Source: Medicago truncatula (lineage: Eukaryota; Streptophyta; Magnoliopsida; Fabales; Fabaceae). From it: a DNA stretch of 64,000 bases. Each line of letters opens with the position of its first letter. Within the stretch, counting starts at the first letter, position 1. The DNA is taken from NCBI RefSeq assembly GCF_003473485.1, contig NC_053044.1:35530091-35594090 (forward strand). Direction: 5' to 3'. The translations under genes were made by a program, and so were the position numbers. The notes below the pieces were generated by a model. The model saw only the letters and a program-made list of their open reading frames with translations, was not told the origin of the DNA and did no database searches. Shown here one piece after another: positions 23,853-35,471 of the stretch.

Positions 23853-26254
23853 ATGGCGAACGTTGATGAACTCTTATCTTCCTCATTCTCAGATATTAAC
23901 TCATACACCGGCAAAGACCCTCTTCTCCCTTGGCTCCGGTAATCTTCTCTCTCTCTCGCTCGCTCTCTCTAGTTCATGTTTTTCAACACTCATTCATTTT
24001 GAACACTGCAGAGGAATCAAAAAGATGAAAGACACTCTTCCCTCAAAAACCCTCAAGGAAAAACTACCCGAGTTCTTGCAACAATGCGCCAAAACATTCG
24101 AGCTCGATCGACGTTACAGAAACGATTTACGTTATCTTCGTGTTTGGCTCCACTTGGTAATTGAATCAAATCACCCTTGTTGAAATTTTTTGAATTTGCG
24201 AAATGAGTTTTGGGAAATTGTTATTAAAGTTTGAATTTTTAGTGTTATTGTGTTGGATTTTGTGATTAGGTTGAAATTAAGGAATAATGAAATGTTTAGT
24301 GATTTTTTTCTGCGTGATTGGTAGATGGATTTTGTTGATGACCCGAGTGCCTTGTTGAGAACCATGGAGGTTAATCAAATTGGAACTAAACGGTGTCAAT
24401 TTTATCAAGCATATGCTCTTTACTACGAGAAGAGTAAGAATTATGATGAGGCAGAGAAAATGTATCATATGGGAGTTAAGAAGTAAGTTCTTTGCTCTAT
24501 TTACGGATCCTGTTCAATTTATTCTTGTGTTTTGATGCTTGTTTTTAGGAAATAGGAACATAAAAACTTGCTCCGAATTTTGATTAGATTATGCTTGAAA
24601 TTTGTTGCATGCATTGTTTTCAATTAGCAGATTGGCACAACAAATGTCTATCTAGTTCTTTGATTGTTATGAGTTTTATTTTTGTCCAAAATCCTCACAA
24701 GTTGTGTTTACCTTGCTTCTGTTGTTGAATAAGTTGTTATTTGAACAACAAAATTTGGCGATGATCGTCACCACCTACATGTAGTTGGTGGTTAATCTGT
24801 TTTGACATGTAGAAGAGCACTTGAAAATTATGATTAACCATGTTCAAGTTTGTGATTAATGAAGTTATGTTTGTAGATAATGAGTTTCAATACCTGATAT
24901 TGAACATAATTTACCTCTATCTGAACTGCATTAACCACTTAAAAAGTTGTCACGAAAGTTATCTAAATTTGGTTGTGCCAAAATAATTTCTCTTGTTGAA
25001 TAGCCTAGCAGAGCCTGTGGATGAACTGCAGAAATCTTATGAACAATTTCTTCAACGCATGAAGCGCAAGAAGAAAATTCAGGTATTGACTAGTTTTTTC
25101 CTTCATGTGTCCATCTATGCTGTTTTTGTCATTTATTTGTTATTCTTGGTACTTGGTCCATTCAGTGTAGCTAGTTTTAATAAAATGTTATACAATATCA
25201 GGAAATGAAAGCTGCTGATAGACGCGTAAAGGCTAAAAATGATGAGAGCAAGAAACTTCGCGGTGATCATACAGTTGTAATCAACAAGTTTGTTGACACT
25301 GCCATGGATGGAAAGTCTGAAGCAGAAAATGCATGCCATCATGGACTGGTAGATCCTACAATAAATATGAAGGAGGCCATGAATGCCATTAACAGCATGT
25401 TCAGTGAGCCATTAGAGACTGTTCCTTTGGGCAAGAAATTACATAAGAACAATTCAAAAGAAAATTGCAGTTCAATGAACTTTGAAGTTTTTGTTGATGA
25501 AAATTTGGATAAAGAAAATAAACCAAGCGGTTCCGCATCACTTCAGCACAGGAATGAAGGTGGCAAACCTCAACAAGAATCACTCCAGATACATATTGAT
25601 GATGAAGGACATTCAGAAGGTTCTACTTCATCAGTTTCAAAAGTAAATGGCTTTGTTTTTCCCCGACCTAAGGATGTTCCTTCTGAGAAATCTAGGGATA
25701 TGGATGCACAAAAATCTCATAATTCAAAGTTCAGAGAAGATACAGTTGTTCGTAGATTTGTTGGTTCTGCCATTTTGGATGAACCAAAGGTGGAAAATGC
25801 TTGTCACCACGGTTTAGTAGACCCCACAATCAACATGAAGGAAGCAATGGATGACATAAACAACATGTTTGGGAAGCCAATAGACTTTGTTAGAAAGAAA
25901 AGGTCACTGAAGCAAGAGAATGCACCGGAGAACAATAGTGGAAAGGAATTCGGTGGGTTTTCAATCCTTGCCGATGATGATGATGACCTCAAACAGAAAC
26001 AAGGAGGTAAGCCAATAGATTTTGTTCGGAAAAAAAGATTAATGAAGCAGGAGAAAGCACCGGGGAACAACAGTGGAAAGGAACTCAGTGGGTTTTCGAT
26101 ACTTGCGGATGATGACCTCGAGCAGAAACAACGTCCTCCACTACCAAAATCGCGAGGAAAGTCAAAGGAATCAGATTTATTTGAGCCAACTCTCCACACA
26201 AAGGAAGCCATGGATGACATTAACATGATGTTTAATATGCCTCTGGATTTTTAG
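23853..26254 (+). CDS. BMF3: BUB1/MAD3-family spindle checkpoint protein (BMF3-like)
   Basis: Five exons give 506 codons plus stop: 23853-23938, 24012-24156, 24325-24482, 25004-25082, 25202-26254. Residues about 40-150 form the Mad3/BUB1 homology region 1 (TPR-like), with RYLRVWLHLMDFVDDP and FYQAYALYYEKSKNYDEAEK. Family knowledge: this region binds kinetochore partners in the spindle assembly checkpoint. There is no kinase domain, as in the plant BMF3 type rather than BUB1 kinase. The C-terminal half, one large exon, is low in complexity and has three copies of a helix-like motif DPTINMKEAMxxINxMF (near residues 207, 365 and at the very C-terminus) plus a 135-bp in-frame tandem duplication. 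KEN tripeptides stand at 242-244 and 260-262. The first ATG lies 9 residues before the conserved start of the domain and fits. It is next to SAM50, an arrangement I also recall for the Arabidopsis homologues. Confidence 0.9.
25871..26130 (+). repeat. 135-bp in-frame tandem duplication inside the BMF3-like gene
   Basis: Unit 1 starts at 25871 (GKPIDFVRKKRSLKQENAP) and unit 2 at 26006 (GKPIDFVRKKRLMKQEKAP). Both continue with NNSGKE, GFSILADDD and KQKQ-like residues. The offset of 135 bp is 45 codons, so the frame is kept. DNA similarity is high, which suggests a fairly recent event. Confidence 0.9.
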
Positions 26255-26826
26255 GAACAGTGTTTTTGTGGATGAATATCCGCACGTTTCTTCCTTTGGA
26301 ACTAGTTTGAGGTTTGTACCAATTCATCCACTTTTAGGTGGATTAGTTTTTCACAAGGTTCTATCTAGAGACCTCACTTGAGAATACCTTGTACACATTT
26401 GGGCATTGCATACCTAGTGTAGTGCCATTAAGCTAACCCATTAGGGTAGGAACAAAGTGTTTGCTGAGTGCCAGTTCTAATTCGAAGCAGAATTGTCTTG
26501 ATTTTGTGTGGCATAATAGAGTGTGAAGTTTCATTTCATTACTCTTGTTTTCTTTTTTAATAAAAGAACCTTATGACTTTTATAAACTTTGTATGCTTAT
26601 TGAACTCAAGCTAGAACAGTCACAAACCCATTAAACCATAAATTAAATTATCAGCATTAACATTGCATTTGTGAATCAGTATACCAAAAAAATAACAAAA
26701 GATACAATTTTAATTTGAAAACTTATAAAGTTATAATAATACAGAGACAAATCATAGCAACGACATAATAATAGTCAATGAATCCCAAAATGGTTGATGG
26801 ATGGTAATTCATAATGGTTTGAGGCA
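26255..26826. other. Tail-to-tail intergenic spacer
   Basis: This spacer lies between the 3' ends of the convergent BMF3-like and Ole e 1-like genes. AATAAAAGAACC at 26560 is a possible poly(A) signal for the BMF3-like gene. No other feature is seen. Confidence 0.5.
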
Positions 26827-27342
26827 TTAGTAGTGAGTCTTTGAGCAATCCGGAGGATGGAAAGCCAAGGGACCAGCAGCATATATAACAGCCTCATACC
26901 TTCTTCCACGCAATATCTTGTTCTCATAACGAAGAGGAGATCCATTCAAACCATAATTAACATTCGCGAGAAGGCTGCAACCCTCAAGAGGCGACCAAAT
27001 AGGCTTCACGAAGCAAGCATGGAGTGGATGATCTAGTATATCATGCTGCATTTTGAACTCTTCTAGTTGTGCATAGAGGTAACCATTTTTGTCTGTTTGG
27101 AAGACTTTGTAGTAACTAACATGACCTTTGTGGTTTTTGCAGGTGACGCTTACTTTGGCTGAAGGAATTGGCTTGGCTCCATTTAGAGACCAGGTTCCAG
27201 AATGTTCACAGGTTTGACAGTAGACTGTAGTTTCCACAACTACATCTATTTTCTCTATTGTAGCTTCAGTAGCATAAGAGAATGCTACAATGAGAAGCAA
27301 GAGAGAAAAGATGGTGAAGTGAGTGGCAGCCATTTTCCTCAA
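26827..27342 (-). CDS. Pollen Ole e 1 / PAC-domain secreted protein
   Basis: This is a single exon of 171 codons. A second ATG three codons downstream (27333) would give a cleaner signal peptide (MAATHFTIFSLLLLIVAFSY), so either start is possible. The mature part has six cysteines (positions 42, 45, 68, 110, 122, 166 from the first Met) in the order expected for the Pollen_Ole_e_1/extensin-like PAC domain, including the VYCQTC and VTCKN motifs. Family knowledge: such proteins are secreted, often glycosylated and bind pectic or other wall polymers; related non-classical arabinogalactan proteins (AGP30/31) carry an additional His/Pro-rich stretch. That stretch is absent here, so this is a PAC-only member. 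A TATA box lies about 65-75 bp upstream. A cell-wall role is inference. Confidence 0.85.
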   Translation of the reverse strand: MRKMAATHFTIFSLLLLIVAFSYATEATIEKIDVVVETTVYCQTCEHSGTWSLNGAKPIPSAKVSVTCKNHKGHVSYYKVFQTDKNGYLYAQLEEFKMQHDILDHPLHACFVKPIWSPLEGCSLLANVNYGLNGSPLRYENKILRGRRYEAVIYAAGPLAFHPPDCSKTHY

Positions 27343-27406
27343 GGGTTTAAGGGAGAGAAAGAGGTAAAGACAAGGCTTACTAATTGAAGAAAAACATTTG
27401 ATAGAT

Positions 27407-27418
27407 TGATATATATAG
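27407..27418 (-). promoter_or_regulatory. TATA box of the Ole e 1-like gene
   Basis: On the minus strand CTATATATATCA stands about 65-75 bp upstream of the start codon at 27342, a normal TATA position that leaves a 5' UTR of roughly 35-40 nt. Confidence 0.6.
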
Positions 27419-27688
27419 CATATGATAGCTTATTGGTATTTGGTGGTTAGGATCAACGTGCATTCCATTAGACCATTATGTTGACAATGTATTACATTAT
27501 AATATTTAATAAATATATACGTGAAGGCCACCTCTCTCCATGTACATGTATATTTTCTTGCTATACCAAAATATATTCATTGTGTAATGTTGTAGATAAC
27601 AATGACCCAATGCAAACTCGAATTTACTGCGATTAAAAATGGGTGAAGTGAGTGCAACAATAAATTAGAATTGTGAATAAAGATTTAG

Positions 27689-27945
27689 GTCTTATTTGGA
27701 TAGACATCTTAATGAAACACTTATCATATTAGTGCTAATGTATAAGTTCTTTCTAAAACAAAAAATAAAATAAAGTCAAATTATTTTTATAAAACTATAT
27801 GTTGTGTTCATAAACTATCCTAAAGAGCTTATGAAAATAAGTTGAAAACAGTTTATGGATATATCTTATGTTTTTTGCTAAATTCCTCCGAAATGTTTAA
27901 CATGTGTTTGAGTTAGCAGATATGTTCAAATAAGTTTATGGTGGA
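27689..27945. mobile_element. MITE of the 'GTTTGGATAAACAACTTAATTA' family
   Basis: GTCTTATTTGGATAGACATC, then AAAATAAAGTCAAATTATTT, CTATCCTAAAGAGCTTATGA and AAGTTGAAAACAGTTTATGG match, in the same order, the copies at 32425-32640 and 58530-58700. I remember this repeat as frequent in Medicago. The ends are degenerate, so the borders are approximate. Confidence 0.6.
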
Positions 27946-29690
27946 TCTTAGTCTCTAGTGCCAACCAAGCTAAAAAATTACTTCAACACCAAGAATTGTC
28001 TTGGCCACTCATGATTTAGCTTATGACCAAATCCTAGGGATGATTTGGATATGACACATCAGTCAAATTTTGAACGTAAAGTGAATAGTTTATACTTTAT
28101 AACGTATAAATTCATGTGACAAAAATAGTTTCCGATTGGTAATAGTTTTTTCTCACGAGTTTATAATGATTTTTACTAGTTTTTAACATTTTTTTTATAT
28201 ACTTCAAGTAGCTATAAATTTTAATTTTTATGTTGTTATTATAATTTTTTTTATTAATAACATATTTTTATGTCATTTTATATTTATGAAACATTACAAA
28301 TTCAATTTACTAACTTATTTTTTATCAGCTATCCATTATGTTTCATAAAAAAAGTCTTACTTTTTTTATTGTTTGCGAAAACAACCCTTTTTACAAAGTT
28401 TACTTTTGGTTAACTAAGGGTTTATTTACATGCAGCAAATTGGTGGAATAAAATATCAGTATTCTTTACAACTTGATGCCTAGTGAACCAAACTTGAGTT
28501 AGTTTTATCATTTAAATTAACAAAAATGTTTTTTTACTCTTTCCATAATTCTCTCCATCGAAGATAATCACATTCAATTAAATACGAATATCTCTTTCAA
28601 TCAAAATTCAAACACCAGTCAACTCAACTTATAAGTGATCATTTCAATATAACTGCACCGTATAAAATTATTTTCATTGACATTCATCAATTGTATAACC
28701 TTTTCTTTCAAAAAAAAAATCAATTGTATAACCTGTTTATTTTAACATGTTAAGTGCACTAGTACTTACTTGATTAAAGGAAAGTTATATAATTGCTTTC
28801 AACTTTGATCTTTCAAAAAAAATGTCAGACTTTGATTGTAACATTGTGAATTTTAATTTATTTTATATGTAATCGTTATTTTGAAATAAAAAGAACACTT
28901 GTGTATTTATTTATTTATACTATTAAACCTTATTTTGAAAATGCAAGTGATCCAAATTTAATATTGACAACCAAGTTTCTTAAAATCCTGGAATACATCA
29001 TACATTTTGACTCAGTCTTTTACTTAAGGTGATTGATTTTTCTTTTCTAGAACTAGAATAATATGCACAATTATGCAAGATGTTTAGTCAAATATGTCAC
29101 GTTCAATTGCAACTGTCGTATTGCAAAAGCAACTGTCATTTTATAACAAAGAGCCTCCATCATAGTAATAGACAAAACCACAATCATATTCAGCTTTGAT
29201 TTTGTCATGCAAATTTTCTGCCGCCCATTTAGCATGCTACAGCTTGGCAGATTGTATATGTCATTTGCTTATATATATATATATATATACCTTGTTTATA
29301 CTTTATAATTATATATAAATCAACAAAGCCTTCAAGAAGACTTTGACTTCATCCTCCAAAATGAATAGGTGGAAATAATAGTATTAGTAAAGAAATATAA
29401 TCAAAAAAATATTTTTAACCAACCAAATAACTGACTGAACAAATGAAATTAACTAATATATGGTATGACACCTTTTGTTGGTGCAATTTCATAGAGCATA
29501 ATCAAACGAAGCACACAAAAAAATGGTTCTTTTTATCTCCCTTATTATGTACATGTGATTTGTCACTCCCCTACAATAGATACAAGAGGTATCAGCTTAC
29601 AGGCGAGTACCTTTTTAGCGCCATCACCGACGGAAAAATAAAAGGATGAGAACGATACGAACTCAATACTTACAATCTCGTTTTGCGATT
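27946..29690. other. AT-rich intergenic DNA, no gene seen
   Basis: Nothing coding is supported. A (TA)n microsatellite lies at about 29270-29290. The last 100-200 bp probably hold the 3' UTR of the receptor-like gene. Confidence 0.5.
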
Positions 29691-32600
29691 TTAGCTGGCG
29701 TCAAAGGAAGCAATCTCAAGTTCTGCCCACCAAAGTGGCGAAAGTTTAGGAACAGCTACTTCAGGACTTATTTTTGTTATCTCTCTTAATCTCTCACAAA
29801 TTTGTTTCATTGTTGGTCTTTGCTCTTGATCAGCATTGACACAAGACTTAATCAACGCACCGATTTGTACTAGCTGTTCTTCTTGGAAAGATGCTAGTGT
29901 TGGATCCACTATTTCTTTGAGAGGCTGGTCCCCTTGTAAATAGCGTGAAGCCCACTCTTCAAGTGAGTCATCTTTACCCATCGAATAAGGAACACGGCCT
30001 GTTACAATTTCGAGTAATATAATGCCGAAACTGTAAATGTTACTTGCTAATGTCGCGTCAGTGTGTTTCTTAGCAGCAGCTTTTATATCGGCTGAAGCTA
30101 TTTCATTCAAGAAACTCAAGTCTGAGATTTTGGCAGCGTAGTCGTCAGTGAGTTGGACAGATGAAGTATTTAGGTCGCTATGTGCGAAAGGAGGGTCCAA
30201 CTGGTGCATATGTTGCAGGCAGTAAGCTGTGCCAATTGCAACTCTAAGTCTTGTTGCCCAATCTAAATGCTCAGCTTCTTTTACTGGAATTTCCAACAAA
30301 ATCAAACATACAAATCAGATTCCAAATAATAGCAACAATTTACTTTCTAAATAATAGTAACACTATGTAATAGGTACTCACCATGTAAATGTTCAAAGAG
30401 TGTTCCATTTGGGGCATATTCAAAAACCACCATTCTGGTGAAAGGCTCGTCTTCTTCACAAAATCCAAGAAGATTTACGAAATTCTTGTGGTTCATCTTT
30501 GATAATGTATCTATCTGAATTCATAATTGATTAAAATGTTAATTTCAATAGCAGTGCTGAAATGAAAATGTACAAATAATTTGATTAACTATTCATAATA
30601 AGTACCTTCTTACGGAATTGGACTTCTGAAGTCTTTGACCAATCTTTCAATGATGTCACTGTAACAGAGGCCACGGCTATTTCAACACCGCTAGATAGAG
30701 TCCCTTTGTATATATTACCAATGGGTGAAGTGCCAATTACATTACTAAAATCTTCGCATGCTGCTTCAAGCTCTGATCTCTTTAGCTTTGGCACACCTGA
30801 AAACACAAAACTCCGTTATGCATGTAACACGGAAGGAATCTTATATTTGGAAGAATAAATGCTTGAATTTACCTGTCACAAATGCCTTCTGAAGCTGTCC
30901 ACTTAATCCTGTAGCCCATGGTTTAACGGTGGCTACCTTGTTGGTTTTAAAGAGATATATGACAATGCTTAAAATGAGAATAAATGCCGCACCACCCACA
31001 ATTCCACCCACAATAGCAACGTGATGATTGTTTGAGTTACTTTTGAGTTGTGGTACAGAGCCTGGTGTAGGCAAGGGAGAAGGAGAATCAGAAACATTTC
31101 GATCTGGCGAAGCTGGCTTCTTCACTATTTGTGGTGTTTCTGAGGAAGACGGGGAAGGTGAAGGAGACGGAGATGGGAAAGGTGAAGGAGATGGAGATGG
31201 AGATGGAGTATCAGGAATAATAGCTGCACGATTACGAGGATCTTCACGAGGAGCACCGGATTGCAGTAGCCTCCGAAGACCTTTTTTACTTCGACGATTA
31301 TGCCTTGAAAAGAGAATGACATAAAAGTAAGATTATGGTATATAATGGAATAAAACGGACACAAGTTAGAATATAGAGAACAAGAGAACAATAAATATGT
31401 AAAAGAAGCTCATAGCATATAAGTCTAGACAAGAGATGATACATTTCAAATGCTTAATGACATACCATTTGGTAGATCTTCCTGTACAACCTGGCAATTT
31501 TCTTGCACTAATTAGCTGCTTTTCATCTACTTGAGATTCAGAAATCAACACCAATTCATTAATTTCATGAGAGAAACCGCAAAGAAGATCATTATTGTCC
31601 AGCAAACTGCAATAAAACAAATTGAATTGTTCAAACAAGTTAAGAGAAGAAAACTGAAATGTTCAAAGATATTTGCAAAGATAGACTCGGCTTCTTAGTA
31701 TAAAAAAAAAGTAAAAACAGATGAAAATTGAATTGTTCAAAGAGAGTATTATCATACAGGATTGCTAGTGAGATATTACTCCCAATATCTTTAGGTAGAG
31801 GTCCACTGAAATTGTTGTAGCCTAAATCCAAAACCTCCAATTCCTTCAATCGTACAATTCCTTCAGGAATGATCCCATAAAAAGAATTATTCCGCAGAAC
31901 TCTGCAATAAATATTGTCACATTGCTATCAGACAATTGAACATATATGTAATTGAATTATTGAAAAGCCACAATAAACAAAGAAACTAAGTAACAGACAA
32001 TTACTTACATGGACTTTATGTGAACAAGGCTTCCGAGCTCATGTGCTAGATTTCCTTCAAGACAAAGGTTTTTCAAATTCCTGAGCAACAAAATATTTCT
32101 CATGATTAAACACTTCAAACTATAGTTTAAAAATTTAATAACAATGAAAATCAGGCAGCATGCTACTAATAATATCTAACCAACAATTCAAACACTTGTA
32201 ATTAAATCTAACACAAGAATGGTCTTCAAATTTGTCCTGATATTACCAAGTATCTACTGTCTATAGAATTGATCGGTTGATTCATGACTATTAAAATTTA
32301 GGTTTGGACCAAGGTGATCATCCCTAAAAGGTTTATCCTGCGGATAACCATTATTCATGCCATATTACTATCCAAAACTATACATCTGAGGCGTGGATTA
32401 GTGCGAGTAGGAAACAATTTAGATCTTGTTTGGATAAACAACTTAATTATAAATAAGTTATTTCTATAAAAAAGATAAAATAAAGTCAAATAATTTCATA
32501 AAAGCTATCAACTGTTTTAATAAGCTATCTTGGAGAGATTATGAAAATAAGCTAAAAAGAACTTATGGGCACGACATAAATTGTTTCCAGAAGCTCCCCA

Positions 32601-33083
32601 AAACAATCTCACAAGTAATTAAGCAGGTAAATTACTCGAATAAGAAAATCCATAAGGGCCCCTTATTCATTTCTTCCTTAAACAGATCAAGAAATCACAT
32701 ATATTCAATTTCACACAAAAAAAAAATTACAAAATAAGCACTTACAATACAACCACTCTTCCATCTAAACACTCAACTCCAAACCAATTACAAGGATCAA
32801 CTCCAACTTCATCATCAACCCAATTTGACAAAGCATCAAAAGGGTCACTGAAAATTCCCTCCTTGAACTTCAAAAGTGCTTTACCTGCAAAAACAAAACA
32901 AAACAAAACCCACTTTTAATCTCTTGTTTCAACACACAATTAACAACTAAAAAACAAAAATTTCCGCAAACTATAAAAAAAACACTTACCTTCATCATTC
33001 AAAGAACAACACAAACCAAAACACTGTGACAAAAAACAAAACGATGCAAGCCATAGAAAGAGACTGAATTTCCACTTTCTCAT
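29691..33083 (-). CDS. LRR receptor-like pseudokinase, MRH1 / At2g40270 group
   Basis: Nine exons give 645 codons plus stop: 33083-32990, 32884-32746, 32080-32009, 31901-31758, 31606-31466, 31303-30873, 30796-30606, 30514-30382, 30283-29691. Order of parts: signal peptide (about 1-23), LRRNT domain with GVDPCNWFGVECLDGRVVVL, a few LRRs (LRNNSFYGIIPEGI, LDLGYNNFSGPLPKDIG), a Ser-Pro repeat linker (about 229-248), one membrane span (about 292-315), and a cytosolic kinase-like domain. Catalysis looks lost: the VAIK lysine is replaced (IAVASV, 380-385), HRDLK reads HSDLN (483-487) and DFG reads DLS (504-506). This fits the family labelled probable inactive receptor-like kinases; MRH1 of that family is needed for root hair growth. 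The true ligand or partner here is unknown. Confidence 0.9.
32425..32640. mobile_element. MITE of the 'GTTTGGATAAACAACTTAATTA' family in an RLK intron
   Basis: CTTGTTTGGATAAACAACTT, AAGATAAAATAAAGTCAAAT and CTTGGAGAGATTATGAAAAT match the copies at 27689 and 58530. It sits in intron 2 of the receptor-like gene. Borders are approximate. Confidence 0.65.
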
Positions 33084-33485
33084 ATTATTTTGGCAAAAAA
33101 AACACGACAGAGATTGAGTATTTTTGTTGTTGTTGCTGTTTCTGAAAAGTATCGAAAAAGAAAAATTAATGTCAACAAAGGAAAAGAAGAAGAGGTTGAT
33201 CTGAAAAACTATGTTCTGTGATACCAACAACCAAGGAAACGAGGTAAGACTCAAAAAGACAGAATATTTATGTAAAAGCGTGTGCGAAACGAATGAATGT
33301 TTCTCATTTTTAGTAGATTTTTTTCTTTTTTTGTATTTACCAAATCTAAGTGTAGCGAAAATCTCCCGAAAGAAAATTCCAAGATCAAAATTTAATGACA
33401 GTTGTGCACCGAACATTTCAAGCAATTTAATAATAATAAATGTGTTTTCTTCTTAAAAAAAATCAAATTAAATACTACTAACATA

Positions 33486-33751
33486 ATCCCTCAATCAAAT
33501 ATTATAAGTAAAAAAAACTCATTTTCTTTCTCCCAAATTATAAGCAAAAAGATAAACTTTTATCATATTTAACTATGTAGTTTCAAAAAATTATTTTTTC
33601 AAAAGAAAAATTAAATGCAAAGTGTATTCAATTTACTCTCTTTCTCATTTTCTCAATAACTAATAACCAATGAAACTTATTAATAAAATTTACTATGTTT
33701 TAGTTTTTTTAATAAGTGTGATTTTTTCCTTATAATATAGAACAGAGGGAG
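33486..33751. mobile_element. Degenerate mariner/Stowaway-type MITE
   Basis: The left end ATCCCTCAATCAAATATTAT and the right end CTTATAATATAGAACAGAGGGAG are imperfect inverted repeats, flanked by TA on both sides (33484-33485 and 33752-33753). TA duplications and CTCCCTC-type ends fit Stowaway MITEs. The interior has no coding potential. Confidence 0.65.
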
Positions 33752-33967
33752 TATTTACAAAAAGGAAAATGATATTTACCAAAAAAAATATCTAAAAAAA
33801 AAGAAGAAGAAAATGCTAACTTTTTTGTATGTTTATGTCAGAAGGTAAATAAAATTAGATAAAAAATTATTTCATTTAAAAATCGAACTCAAGTTGTTTT
33901 AAATAATTTATTTTTATGGAGCTTGTTAATCATTTGAGTTCAATTGGTTGGTTAAAAAAAAAGGTCT

Positions 33968-34129
33968 TGCTAACAAGTGTCATAAGTTAAGGAAACCAAA
34001 AATAGTAGTTTTATATTAAAAATTATAATTTTCAAACTTTTAAAAAGTTGAATTCATCACTTTTCACCACTTTTCAACACAATATTTATTATTGTTCTTT
34101 TAACCGATGCCTCAAAGACACTTTTAGCA
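33968..34129. mobile_element. Small MITE with 'TGCTAACAAGTGTC' ends
   Basis: The left TGCTAACAAGTGTC is an imperfect inverted repeat of the right GACACTTTTAGCA. The right end, reverse-complemented, continues TTTGAGGCATCGGTTAAAA, and this matches the sequence at 36079 (TGCCTGCGAGACATTGGTTA), so both belong to one family. Confidence 0.6.
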
Positions 34130-34447
34130 TTTTCCTAAAGAAAATTATAACTAGAGTCATAAGTGCACATGTTAGTGTATTAAAGATAAAAAAATTGTAT
34201 TGGAAATTGTGTATTTCAATTGTTTAAAATTAAAATTTGTTTTGTTAAGACATAATTACTCGTTTCGAAATTGTGCACAAATCTTAAACGACTAATATTG
34301 TTAGATGGAAGGAGTATATGATATTATGGTGTGTTTGTTTATGATATTATGGTGGGTTTGTTTTAAATTTATCAAATTTATTCCTATGAATAACATTTCT
34401 TGGAATATAAAGATGAGAATTTTATTCCAAGGTATTTGATGAGTCTC

Positions 34448-34605
34448 GTTAATGAGTGCCTCTGGGGCTCTTGAAGGATCCTTAATTTAGAAAATATTCC
34501 TTAAAAAATTCAAATGTTACAAATTCCAAAGCTTTGATTACCTAGTTTTTCATAAAAAGTTACTATTAATGGTTCTTAAAAAGTACCCCGAGGGCACTCG
34601 TTAAC
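34448..34605. mobile_element. MITE with 'GTTAACGAGTGCC' ends, 158 bp
   Basis: The left GTTAATGAGTGCCTCTGGGG and the right CCCCGAGGGCACTCGTTAAC are inverted repeats over about 20 bp with few differences. The interior is AT-rich and non-coding. Target-site duplication is unclear. Confidence 0.7.
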
Positions 34606-35471
34606 ATTTTCCTTAGAAAAAATATGTTTGGTTAACTTTATAATATTCCTAGGAACCATAAAAATAAAGATTATAATAGGTAACTACATACAAATTTATT
34701 CTCATCTCCATGTAACTTTATTCTCGCCCTTTTCTTTAAGAAAATCTTTCTATTTCCATGAACATTTCATACCCAAAATAAAATTTAGTAAACTTGTAAC
34801 AAACATATATATATTTCTATCATTTTATTTTTAGAAATCAATAAATATAACTTCAAACAAACACATCCTCGGTTAAACATTTATATTTGAAAACCATAAT
34901 GACAGACTCCTTAATTTCTTTTAAAAATTCATAAGATCTCAACCTTTTTTCCACCCTAACTACCGCCCTACAAGAATCATAACTCAAATATAAATGACAT
35001 TGTCCTTCATGTTTGCGTGTTAGAGTGCAAATATGGGTCGACAATGCTCTAGCTGCCTCCAACTAAGCCGAAAACACGGTAGTTAATGGAGGATGTACAA
35101 ATGTACAATACCAATTGAATTACACGAATAAATAATTTTTTTAAACCATGCTTATTTAGTGAAAATGCTGTATTATATTTTGTCATGAATGATTTTTTGT
35201 CATTATTGATGTCTAAATTAATACGCGTCAAATAAAATGATTGAGCTTAAGTGATTAATAAGTTTGACTAAATAATAAATAGTTGAGAAGAACTTAAATT
35301 CGATGTTTGGTGAAATAAATTTTGACTAAATTTTACTTACTTTCTGACTGAACTCTAGATTATTTCCGCAAAGAATAATTATCAAAAAATTATGTTTGGG
35401 TGTTTATGATATGCTGACATCTCAGAAGAGTTCGCAGGTTCGGTAAGATTTGAATATCATTTGACATAAAC

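Noticed and set aside
25804-26226. 140-codon minus-strand frame
   Set aside because: Antisense to the duplicated part of the BMF3-like exon 5; it looks repetitive because the sense strand is repeated.
31028-31324. Gly/Glu/Asp repeat protein on the plus strand
   Set aside because: It is the antisense of the Ser-Pro linker of the receptor-like gene. The minus frame continues through spliced exons with the right phase.
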